Shown: one piece after another, positions 34,620 to 45,689 of the stretch
Position numbering within the stretch: position 1 is the first letter of the stretch
How the letters are laid out: every line of letters begins with the position of its first letter
Source: Phlyctochytrium arcticum
Lineage: Eukaryota > Chytridiomycota > Chytridiomycetes > Chytridiales > Chytridiaceae
Direction of reading: 5' to 3'
DNA: 64,000 nucleotides
Assembly: GCA_025602905.1 (NCBI GenBank)
Contig: JAHLKI010000012.1
Coordinates: 434,001 to 498,000, forward strand
The notes under the pieces: generated by a model
What the model saw: only the letters and a program-made list of their open reading frames with translations
Databases searched by the model: none
Told to the model about the DNA's origin: nothing
Position numbers and translations under genes: made by a program

Positions 34620-37418
34620 ATGTCGACAGCAATGTTGCCTGTTGATACCGTGGCACCCATGGGGTCCTCTATGACCATTCCACCTGAGGCCAAGCAAAAG
34701 ACAACCACTGTTCCTACCGCACTCACATCAGCGGAGCGTCAAGCAGATCCGTGTCCCAAATCAGCCCCGGCTGCCAAGCCGATGCCCCCAATATCTGATG
34801 TAAACAATAGCACTGTCACCCCGTCCGCGAAAACCGCCAAGCCAGCAGCAGACGAGTCTGGTTTTGCTAGCGATTCGTCGCTGTCTGACGTGGAGAGTGA
34901 TGTTTACCATACCGAGGACGACGTGGAGATTGATCCAAACATGAACGATGACGAGATGGAGATTGTCACTATTCCACAGCCCCCTCCACCACCTGTAACA
35001 AACTCATCTACAAAGCCGGCAAGTACTGCACCACCGGTTGTGGAGGACGATATGGATGTGACGACTCTGAGCGAGATTTTTCAGCCCCCGCCGCCCGTGA
35101 CCAATTCAGCAGAAAATGCGCGAAAGCGTCGAAAACCTAGCAATAATGGAAAGGATAGGCAAGGCGCTTCTGCACAAAAGGTAAATTGTCCTATCCTAAC
35201 TGTCCGTTTTTATAAGCCTTTGGACTCATCAAGCCCATCCGTTTCCGCAGCCGGCAGCCACTCGTACCTCGAAACGTATACCCAAGAAACCTCGATTGAG
35301 CTCTTCCCCCAGTCCCAGTGTCATTGCTTCTCCAGCTCCTGAAACACTCCCGAAAAAGCCGATAAACCGCCTTATACCCCGATTCTCTGACGGCGATTCA
35401 TCACGACACCCTCCCCTCTCTGAAAACGTGTCCATCATCCGTGGGAGCGAATCGTCTACCAAACAGATGTGGCTTTATAATCTGCGACTTCGAGCGTTTC
35501 CCCCCGGATACACTCTCTTTGCGATAAAATCACGATCTTGGGGATCAGAGGCTGCCATCACAGTGGAAGACTGCCTTTTCGGACATCCTGCTGGAGGATG
35601 CTTTCGTGCCGCCAATGACTTTCGAAAGCATGTGAATTGGTTGGTTGGCGGTGATACTACCGCACGCTGTCTCTGCATACTTTGTTTGGCGGTGGAGGGG
35701 AGCGCCGAAGGCAACCCGTATGGGCAAGAAACGTCGAGTGACATTGACCACGATGACAATCGACGTATTCGACCAAAACGCAAAACTGTGATGGCGGCTA
35801 CGCGGAAAGTTCAGGAATCACCAAATACCAACTCAAGGGGTCGCAGTGTGGCAAAGGCAGCGCGAGCAACGGAGGTAAAGAACTCGGAAACCAGGACCTC
35901 TAATGCAACAAATTCCGGAACATCAGCGTCCGTGGCCGCGGGACGAACGAGTCCACCTAAGCGGGGATCTGAAACACCCCGCAGTAATAAAGGAAAATTG
36001 AAGGTAAACACGCCAGGAATCAATGCTGCCAGCTCACCGATGGAGGATCCCTCGGTGTTGGTCTCCCCCGGGATCCGTCGATCACAAAGAAGCGCGGGAG
36101 GAGGTGGAGGAAAATGGAAATGGACAATGCAAGGGTGGATTTGGGTCGATAAGGACGGAAATGAGGAAGTCATTGACGGCGAAGCTGCCGTCAAGGAAGA
36201 AGATGAGGAAGAAGAGGAAGAAGAAGAGGAAGAAGAAGAGGAGAATACGGCTTTGGCCGCCCCAGCAAGCGGCACAGTGCATGAGACTGAAGAGGCCCCT
36301 GAGCCTGAACGTGTTACGGAGCCTGTCAACGTGTCACCTACTGAACAAGAGCCAAAACGGGGAACCCGCAAGCGAACCGCGCGAAAAGTATTTATGGAGA
36401 GTGAAAATGAAGCACAAACTGTCAAACCCGCTAAATCTCGGGCGATCATCAAACCGCGCAAGGCCACTAAACCTCCCGACCGGACCCCGGCAAAGTCAAA
36501 GGCTCCTAGGTCCAGCGCCAAACGGCCTGCAGCTCCGCCGCCAGTTGTGCATCATCCTGGAGATGAAGATACGGAAGATGAGCTCGAGATTGAAGCCCTG
36601 AGTATACATGAAGAGCCTGTGTCGTTTGAGCGGTCACATACCTCTCCGGTCAGAGACGACACCATGAAGGTAGGCCTGTCTCTTGTATGGGCGCCCAGGC
36701 CGAGCTTCTAATTCTGGTTCTTTAGACTTTACAAATGCTCTCTATGGCTGCGAGTGAGATAGAAGAGGGTCCGGGCAATACGGGAAGGGTGCTGCCTTCG
36801 CTCAATATTCAAACATCTTTACATGGTGCCGCCCCTGCAGCAGTCAGTACTTCGTATGATGCTCAACAGCAGCAACGGCAGTTTGAGCGCGGACCCATGT
36901 CTGCCCCCGTCACGGGTACCAACCACAACACGTTTCCAATGGATGCCATCTCGTCGGCCGACCTTGAAGCGGCTGAGGTGCTGGTTATGGTTGCGCGACG
37001 CGGGTCCTTTGGAAGTGCTCAAGAGTCGCAACATCCGCACTATCAGGCACCGAAAAGTGCGCCTGCGTCTCTGCAGCAGGCACACCAGACCATCCCAGAT
37101 ATTGAGCCGGTAGAGTCTGGCGTCTCACCCACAACAAAGCCCTCCCCGGCTCTAAATATTAACAACACAACTGCCATCCCGCCAACACCAACGGTGCCTT
37201 ATATCGCACCTCCGATGCAACAGATCATGGCTCCCAACGCCCAGGTGCCCCACACTCCACCCCATCTCCACCGCGACACTGCTGCGCACTACCACCCGTC
37301 ATCTGTGCCCGCCGGCTCTCCTGGCCGATCGAGACACTTGCCAATGTCCCTTACGCCTTCCGCCGTTTCTGCGCCAATGATTGGTGCGGGTGGAAGCGGT
37401 GCTGGTGAGCGAGGGTAA
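34620..37418 (+). CDS. Clr2-type transcriptional-silencing domain protein
   Basis: Three exons, 34620-35180, 35251-36669 and 36726-37418; 890 residues. Residues about 260-332 (MWLYNLRLRAFPPGYTLFAI, EDCLFGHPAGGCFRAANDFR, KHVNWLVGGDTTARCLCILC) match the pattern of the fungal Clr2 silencing domain: an aromatic/hydrophobic start, FGHPxG..FR, a His-x-x-Trp-Leu and a closing C-x-C-x-x-C. In fission yeast Clr2 belongs to the SHREC deacetylase complex that silences heterochromatin. A second Trp-rich block (KWKWTMQGWIWVDKDGNEEV, about residue 480) follows, then a 16-residue acidic run, then basic SPK/RPK-rich tracts typical of chromatin proteins. The N-terminal 180 residues and the C-terminal 230 are disordered. 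The family match is from memory of the motif, so treat it as probable. There is no zinc finger besides the C-x-C-x-x-C cluster. Confidence 0.7.
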
Positions 37419-37683
37419 ATCGCCAAATTCCACTATTAGACTTTTTTTTTTCCTCTCGACAATTTCGTTACCTTACTCTTAATAATCTTTTTTTCTTGCC
37501 ATACTTGGGACTTTACAACCTTTAATAGATACCACCCAATACTTTTTGTATAGACAGTTTTTACTTTGGTTATTCGCATATCTTGTGGCGCTGATTCTAA
37601 GCGGCCAGTTTGGCGCTTGTTTGTATTCATGACACTTTCATCGCTGATTTTTAGTAAGAACTCTGCAGCAGAATTTTGACACC

Positions 37684-39446
37684 ATGACTGGCCGTTCTTT
37701 GTTTCTACAGACTGGAACTACATCTGTCCGGCCGCTACTTTTACGCTCTGGACTCACTCGCTTTTCCAACGCTGCAATCACCGTCAGAATGGCTTCTTCT
37801 TCGTCAAGCACTACCAAGCGAAACTCCGACGACTACTCGTCCTTCTTTACCGAGCGGAGTGCTGCTCGACAACCGTCGGCGATCCGAGCTTTACAGCCAC
37901 TGATGGCCATCCCCGGCATGGTATGTATGATAGCTTTCGCAGAAATCCAATGAAAGTGTGTTCTAAAAGGTATATATGACTTGTAGATCTCGTTGGGGGG
38001 CGGCAACCCCAACCCCACCACTTTTCCCTACGAGAGCATGTCATTTACGTTAAAGAAGGAGGCCGGGGGTGGTGAAATTCATATTCCGCCCCAAGATTTA
38101 CAAAAGGCTTTGCAGTACAGTCCCACCGTAAGTCTCGCAAACATCTTTCCAACAAAACCGTTGCATCCATCTAATCATTCCATTACGGTAGAACGGGATC
38201 CCCGAATTTGTTTCTTGGTTGAAAGACTTGCAATCTTCTGTTCATTCTCCGCCTCGCAAAGATTTCGAAGTCTGTGTCGGGAATGGGAGCCAGGATGTGC
38301 TCACCAAGGCATTTGATATGCTGTTAGATAAAGGCGATCATTTGTTGATTGAATCCCCTGCGTACGTCGGGTCATTGGCGTTTTTGAAGCCGGTTGGGTG
38401 CAAGTTTGTCGAGGTTTCGACGGACGCAAAGGGGTTGGATCCCGTGCAACTGCAAAAGATTTTGTCAGAGTGGAAGGATGTAAAGACACGACCCAAGGTA
38501 CGAGATGGCAAACAGTTTTTCCGTAAAAGGAAGTACGAGCTTTAACCTGGAAATCGCTGTAGGTGTTATACACGGTACCAGTAGGAGGGAACCCAACTGG
38601 GACGAGTACCACAGAGGAACGTAAGCGACGCATCTACGAGATTGCCAGCAAGTACGACATTATCATTCTAGAAGACGATCCATACTACTATCTTCAGGTA
38701 GCTATGTTGTTCTGCCCGACATTGTATGGCCTGCTTTCTAACCCCGATTTGGTTAGTTTTCTGACCGTCCTGCTGCAACCTACTTTTCCATGGACACGGA
38801 GCGCCGCGTACTTCGTTTTGATTCTCTATCCAAGATTTTTTCCGCCGGTATGCGCGTCGGATGGGTGACCGGCCCAGCTCCCCTCGTCAACCGTATCGTC
38901 TTACACGGACAAGCAACCATGCTGCATCCCTCGGGTCTATCACAAATGATGGCGTACAAGCTCTTAAACCAGTGGGGAAAGGACGGATTTGTAAAACATA
39001 CCCGAGAAGTAGCTGGGTTTTACAAGAACAAGCGGACCATGTTCTTGAAGAGTGCCGATCGGCATTTGAAGGGACTTGCAGAGTGGACGGAGCCCGATGC
39101 AGGTACATCTTATTTCATCAGGTCTGATGTATGGAACCCGTAGATCTGACCACTTCTATCTAGGCATGTTTGTCTGGCTTAAACTCCTCGGCATCTCTGA
39201 CTCTTCGGATCTGATCAAGCAAAAAGCAATGGCGGCAAAAGTCTTGCTTGTTCCTGGCTTTGTAAGTTTGCATGAACTCCCTGCATCCGATCGTCAATAT
39301 TTCTAACCACTTCCCTGTAGGAATTCTTTCCTAACCCTCAAACAACGCCCTACGTTCGAGCGTCATATTCTACCGCTAGTGAAGAGGAGATTGAAGAAGC
39401 AGTCAAGCGACTGGCGCAACTCATTCGGGACGCAGAGTCTTCATGA
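37684..39446 (+). CDS. Alpha-aminoadipate/kynurenine-type aminotransferase (class I PLP enzyme)
   Basis: Seven exons: 37684-37920, 37987-38127, 38192-38497, 38563-38697, 38757-39102, 39164-39261, 39321-39446; 462 residues. Blocks [36 protein letters not shown] and [11 protein letters not shown] place it with human AADAT and yeast Aro8. [20 protein letters not shown] carries the PLP-binding Lys (SxSK). The enzymes move amino groups from aromatic amino acids, kynurenine or 2-aminoadipate to 2-oxo acids (lysine and tryptophan metabolism). The first 35 residues ([20 protein letters not shown]...) have Arg and hydroxyl residues but no acidic ones, so a mitochondrial presequence is likely; starting at the later [11 protein letters not shown] would give a cytosolic form. 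It lies 265 bp downstream of the Clr2-like gene. Confidence 0.92.
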
Positions 39447-40182
39447 CCTTAACCCGACTTTCTGATCTTACATACGCAATTTGTTTCGCTAAAAAGACAC
39501 ATTTTCTTCTGTATCATTGTAATTTATGCGTTGGCCATACAGATGAGAGAAAAGGATTTCCGCCAATTTGTGACAATATGGGTAGTGATAACATTTTATG
39601 CCCGTATGATATCTAGATTCGTGCGTTGAAAAGTTTTTACTGCAAGACAATTTTTCACTATGATCGACGGCTATAGGGAGATTTTCACTGGGTTGAAAAA
39701 ATCAATGGTATTTAGTTCCGTCTTACTCCTATTTGTTGTAGGCGTGTGTGGGTGCATGTAAGTTTTCATGATACAATAAGCGTCCGAGTGGAATACGAGA
39801 GGAGTTTCGGTCAGATTCCCAAAATAAATGCTCAACGTAAGTTCCCACTAGATCCTTGGACAGACCCTTAAATTTTACATACAATTCCCTTTAGGGTTGT
39901 TGGTTAGGAGAACTACGTTGATTTGCGGGTACAGGCTGGTGGGGGCAAAAATTCAATGATTGAGCGGGGTTTATATCTGCAGTCTGGTACTGGTTTGACA
40001 TAAGAATCATCTTTTTGTTGTCATCCAAAAAATTTCCGCTTTCAATTCAAAAATCCACTTCAGATTGTCTGTTGATCTCCTCTATCTTTCAGCTACTTAG
40101 TTAGATATTTCTCCATCTTGCCAGTTGCCTTTTCCGGCTATTTTTCCGATCTAAAGACCAGTTTTACAGCTTTGGTGAAAAG
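39447..40182. other. Intergenic region upstream of the acylated repeat protein
   Basis: This 736-base AT-rich gap contains no open frame of interest and no recognised element. Confidence 0.45.
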
Positions 40183-43100
40183 ATGGGGTGTGGGGCATCC
40201 AAAAATTCGCGGGGTGCAGTGACCAAAACTGTTCAAAGCGCTGGTCCGGCAAAAACCACAACGACCACCACGACTGTTACGAACCCAGCGACCACAAGCA
40301 AGCAGCAAGAGCAGCAGCAAGTTGCCGCGCCGGCTATCGCAGTTCAAGAGGCCAGCAAGGTTGCCCAACAGCACGATGTACAAGTTAAATCTGTTAATGT
40401 GACGACCGATGTTGTCCAGTCGGCATCTGATGGAAAGGTCATTGGTGTGAAAGCAGAGGCGGTCGCCGTCGGAACCACATCTACGCCGCTTGCTGAAGTC
40501 AAAACTAGCAACCAGACACCCCAAGCCCAGGCTCCTGACAGCGCGGTCAAGAAATCATCCGGCTCTCTCTCTAAGAAGGACAGCAACACTACTGCCCGCA
40601 AGAGCTTGGAGGCCCTCAACTCCCAGTTACAAGCAGAGAAAGCTGCCGGTAGCTCCACTACACCCTCTCTGGGGCGCAAGAAGACTGCTTCCACTACTTT
40701 GACCGACGGCAAAGATGCACTCAAGAAGAGCGGATCGCAAGCAAGCCTAGGTAGTCAGCGCCATACGGTATTGATCAAGAAGTCGGGTTCTCGCCAGAGT
40801 ATGAATGTGGAAAAGGATAAGAAGGCTGCCCAAAGCACCTCCAGTTTGTCGAGGAAATCAAAGGAAGAACACTCAGCTGCTGCCCAGGCAAGTTTGGAGC
40901 AATTGAATCAGCAACTTGCTGCCGAGCGGGGTCTTCCTCTGGCCAAAGCTGCATCTGTCAAGATGGATGGTGCTGCGTTAGTCCGCAAGTCCAACGAGAA
41001 TGTTTCAGAGACTAAACGTAAGAGCATCTCCAAGGAGGAGATGGATCCCAAAGTCAAAGCCAGCTTGGAATCGCTGAATGCGCAATTGGCTGCGGAACGT
41101 GGATTACCTATGGAGAAGAATGCCAGCATTCACTTGAGCGGCTCTGAATTGAAAAAGAGTGTCACCAATCTTGTCGCTCGTGGAAAGGATAAGGATGGCA
41201 AGCAGCAGGATGTAGATGACTCTAACATTGCTCCAGAACCCGCCAAAACTCAAGCGGTGTTGGAACAACTCAACTTGCAACTCCAGACCGAAAAGGGAAG
41301 TAAGCACAGTCTTGCTGCTAGTAACAACAAGTTGGGCAAGGTCCAGCTTTCGCAGGCAGAGGTCATCGAGGCCGCTTTAGCCACCGTTCCTAGCGAGGGG
41401 CAGCATGCCGAGCAACACCATCGCAGTGTCAAGGAGGTGGCTCACGATGCAAAGCAAAGTATCAAAGACCTGGTTGGCCATGAAGACAAGGCCGGTTCCG
41501 ACGCCAAAGTCCTTGTCCCAGCACTGGACATTGAAAAGGATTCTGCAACTCACAATCATCGATCTATTCACGACGTAGCGCACGATGCCAAGAAGAGTAT
41601 TGAAAAGCTCAACCAAGTGTCCCCGGAGCACGCGTTGAAATCCGTTCCCCCCGCGGAGACCACGGTTCCCGACGTACCCGGCAGTGGAAACCACGCCAAG
41701 GTGAAAGCATCAAAATCTACTGAACAGTTGGCCGCGAGCAACAACAAGCTTGCTGGAAGCAAAAATCAACTCGCTGGAAGCAAGCAGCATCTGGATGCAC
41801 ATGCAGGTGTTACAACCGTAACTGCTACCGATGACAAGGGTATGTCTGCTACTGCATCGCTGCATGTAGATCCCGTAACGGGTGCGTCTCACCGCGAGCT
41901 CAATTATGTAGTTTTGCCGCATGAGACGATCGGCAATGAGCAGCCGTCTGTAGCCGAACAGGTCCGCAAAGAGCGTCGAGCCAGCCGCACCAGCCAATCT
42001 GGTAAGCCCACATCCGTCATTGTAGAGCACGCGGGTGTTCCACCTTCGCAGCGGTTTTTGACCTATAGTGCATCTGTCGCAGAAAATGCTACGCAAGAGG
42101 AGAAAACTGAGGAACATCGCCGAAAGAGTGTAAAGGATCTGGCCCACGAGGCAAAACAGTCCTTGCACCAACTTGTACACAATGAGCATGGTGCAGCAGG
42201 TGATTCACAAGCCAAAACGCCTATTCAAGAGGCATATCCCACTGCTGCGGAGCTAAACTCTGAACACAAAGGGATTAAAGACTTGGCCCATGATGCGAAA
42301 CAGTCACTTCAAAATCTGGTGCACCATTCAAATGGAGACGCCAGTAAGCCTACAGAGCAACAACAACAGCCTGGTGACCATGAGCAAAGCGCCAAGTTGT
42401 TGAAAAATGCCGACACGACCAAGAGCATGACTTTGGGTGCGCAGCCTGCTACCGCGACCAATGAATCTCACCATCGAAGCGTACGGGACCTTGCGTCTGA
42501 TGCCAAGAAAAGTTTGAGCAACCTTGTGCATGGCTCAGCTGGCAAAATGCAAGATGTTGGCGAGAACGGAGCGACACTGGAAACTACCGTTCAAGCTGAT
42601 CTTTCCAAGCACGATGGGGCAAAAGATCAGGTGAAAGTTCAAGGATCCGTTGATGTCATTCCAGCATCAGCTGCCGCGGATCCAGCTGTAAAGAAGAGTG
42701 CTGATCAATTGGCTGGGCAGGTTGACAAGCAAGTAAAAGCTTCAGCGCAGAGCTTGCAGAACAAGGTTGACAAGCACCACGATGCCGAGGTTCACACCAC
42801 TGCTACTGAGCGTGATAAGATCCCGGTCGCAGGATCCACGAAATCTTTGGCCAAGGATATTGTCGGCAAGGTTGAACAGCAGGCAGAGCAAAAGCTTGCG
42901 GCTGGCTCGTCCCGACCTCCGTCAGGAACCAAAAAGTCACCGACAGCGTCGCGTCCGCACACGCCCAAGAAGCTATCGCGACCAACTAGTTCCGAGAAGC
43001 TCTCAAACAAAAATGCATCGAAGACTTCGGTAGCCGCTAAAGGTTCTACAGCTGCTTTGACCAAGTCGGCTTCAGTCACTAACGTCCGGCCAGCAGCACC

Positions 43101-43508
43101 TAGTCGTGGTGCCACCCAGGTTAAATCCAATACGCTATTGTCCAAAGTTACAGCACCACTGAAAGCGTCTGCTCCCAATTTGCCAACATCTCCCCATTTT
43201 GTAGCCACCTATGGCTCACACCCCAACGTCCGTAAATTGTCAAAGAGCTCCACGACACCTCGATCTGTCAAGAATTCTTCGTCATCGGTCGGGAAAGCTA
43301 ATAATACTGTCGGAAACGAAGTTGTGTTGGAATCAGAAGGACCCGGTCCTGCTCCCAAGGAAATTCGCACGGGCTCCGCTTCCTCTCAGCGAGGTGAGAA
43401 AAATTAGAGTCTCTCGCAATAGGTGTAATACTGATGTCTCCATTCTACTCTCTTTTAGCGAAACAACTTCGCAGCGAATCCCCATCAACCCGCCAAGTCC
43501 CGGCATGA
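40183..43508 (+). CDS. Large repeat protein with MGCGASK acylation-type N-terminus
   Basis: Exons 40183-43393 and 43459-43508 join in frame and give 1086 residues; without splicing the frame would stop four codons later. The start MGCGASK has Gly2 for N-myristoylation and Cys3 for palmitoylation, so the protein is probably held on a membrane (inference). Two internal repeat families are visible. Type A, LEQLNQQLAAERG-like, occurs near residues 137, 236, 292 and 356. Type B, HRSVKDLAHDAKQSLxxLVH-like, occurs near 412, 457, 643, 693 and 761. Both are amphipathic helices with Lys/Ser phosphorylation-type motifs. The C-terminal 200 residues are basic and Ser/Thr/Pro-rich. There is no catalytic domain and no family I can name. 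In a flagellated fungus it might line the flagellar or plasma membrane. Confidence 0.85.
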
Positions 43509-43699
43509 CCGCTTTATATATATCGCGATGAAGGCTTCATCTCAAGTTGTCTGTTAACCGATGAAAACGCTAGATCTCAAACATACAACACTTTTCAGAA
43601 AACGAGTTAGAAAACAACGTGTAATCATATCATTCTTATAACCAATAACGAACAGCAATACATAATTGTTTTGAATTTCAAAGAACACAGGTGATTTTA

Positions 43700-45180
43700 T
43701 CAAGCAACCTGTGAGGACACGACAGGTACAAATTCCTCCGGCATCGCTCCACCGCGCGCAGTATTTTCTGCGCTTTTCCCTGCCGTCGGTCCCATGGGGG
43801 TTTTGGGAACTTCGGGCCCAGCGCCTCCTACTACTTTGCGAATTGCACGCTTCATTACACCACCCATGATGCCATCATCACCCTCTTCCCCAACCTGTCG
43901 AATCCTTTCCCGAGACTCTACGGTAAGTTGCGCGAATTCTCCAATGCGGACCGGGAACAAGGTCAGATACTGGCAACGTTTGTGGTAACGCGCCAACTTC
44001 AGGCTGACCCGCCATTCAACTACGCTCAATTCCGCGCGTAAGGTGGCATATATACTTCCACGGGTGATGCCTCCGGTCAGCGAAGGGATGACTTGGGGCA
44101 GCTTGGACCCTTTCTGCGCAGGCTGGCTCAGGTATGCTTCGGCGAAATCAATTAATGAAAGAAAAGCGACCGTGGAGTGCTCGTAGATATATGGCGAGAC
44201 ACGCGCAGGAGAGATATGGAGTGCATACGTCAAAAGCGACCGACAGTGGGCGCATAAAGGTGTATGAGGAACTGGGCGAATGAGCGGGGGATGCAGACCG
44301 CTTGAACTTGATGTATTTGTCAATGGTATCAAAGCCTGTGTACGAGTTTTTAGCAATGGCGCTTATGCCACAACACTTCGGGATTAGTTACCTCTAGTAG
44401 CACCAGCAAATCCTCTCGGTACGAGGCCAATGCTCCAATTTTATTTTCAGAACTCTTTGCAAAGCGTTTCTTGACCCAACGAGCAACAGTGTCATGGCGA
44501 GCCCGGGTCGCAAGCGCGATGGGAAATTTTGAAGGAAGCTCGGGTTGCTGGAGGTGCAGCGGTTCCTCCATCCTTGGTGATCTAGCTCTGGTGGCTGTCG
44601 GCGTAGGATTTTGGAAAGATCGCTCGCCGCCGGAGACAGGAACCATCCGGGTTATCTCAGTTACAGCTCCTCCTGGCGAAGGAGAAGTGGTAGTATGCTC
44701 CTGTGCGTGACCGCTAAAGTGAACAGCAGTAGCACCACTGCCTGTGGGGCTGAGATTTCCTGAATCTCCACCATGCTGGTCTTTGGTAAAATCCCATTGA
44801 GCGTCCTCTTCATCCATGGCTCGATCCGATCTATCCTCGTAGTCTTTCCACATATTCTCGCTATTGGCCACAGTGACAATTTTTTCTGGCGCCATTTGCT
44901 TTTTTGTGACTTGTGGATCTTTTTGCTGGGGTTCAGCCTCTCTTTCCTTATCTTTCCCACCTAATCCCAACATTCCACCCACGGTGCTCATGATCCCACC
45001 CGACGCCGGCTCCGTTGTTTCTCTTTCCGATGAAGCGGCGACATACTCGTCCTCCTCGTGTTGCTCTTGCGCTACTTTAGTTTGATACTCCAAGATACGA
45101 GAAGCTGTAAGCCAAATGCAAGTGCATGAAGAGGGTTGCGTCCGCGGAGCGCGGGGAGCAATTTTTGTACGCTGAAACAT
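43700..45180 (-). CDS. Unknown protein (474 aa)
   Basis: Two exons, 45180-44392 and 44335-43700, with a 56-base intron (donor GTAACT, acceptor ACACAG). The N-terminal 250 residues are mostly disordered and rich in Glu, Ser and Pro, with a Gly-rich hydrophobic patch (GGIMSTVGGMLGLGG). From about residue 235 it looks folded (RARHDTVARWVKKRFAKSSE, ASYREDLLVLLE). The second exon encodes a helical domain with a Cys-x-x-Cys-like start (PLCAHCRSLLTYALHISPAR), IYEHSTVAFLSLIDFAEAYL, and a basic YHKRCQYLTLFPVRIGEFAQ. I recognise no family. It converges on the repeat protein and is head to head with LHS1 (509 bp). Confidence 0.75.
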
Positions 45181-45689
45181 AGTGTTTTTTGGGACACTCT
45201 AGATGCTGGACCGTTGGATGAGTGGATCGCAATGCTTTTTATTGGATAGCTCTATTCTGAGGGAACTTGGCCTGTTCCTCGGGGTTTTGACACTCTCCAG
45301 TGCTGCGCAATGTTCACACTACCAAGCACCCCGTTTTCATTTCTGTGACGTTCAACTTCCTGGAGACTGGACCCTGAACTCGCAATGTATTTCCTCGACG
45401 TAGAAACATTTTCCTTGGCATCTTTTGTCCATCGACACCATCGGAAACCCTGGCCCTGGGGTGTCAGTTTGCTTGCGAGATTTTGCCATGTATCCTTTTT
45501 GAGACTGATGAGTTGGCATGGCTGTGCCGCCGTATACGTGGCCGGCGGAATTTGGGGCCCTTTGAACACTTTGCTCGAGAAGGCCGTGGAAGCAACTTTT
45601 GAGCCAGGGAACATATAGATTTCCCTGGAAAAGACGGCACAAAAAGACGATTAACCTGAAGAATACGTTCCAAAGGAGACCTTGCAACA
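45181..45689. promoter_or_regulatory. Divergent promoter region of unknown gene and LHS1
   Basis: This 509-base gap separates head-to-head start codons. An open frame at 45385-45618 has no recognisable content. No clear UPR element was found. Confidence 0.4.
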
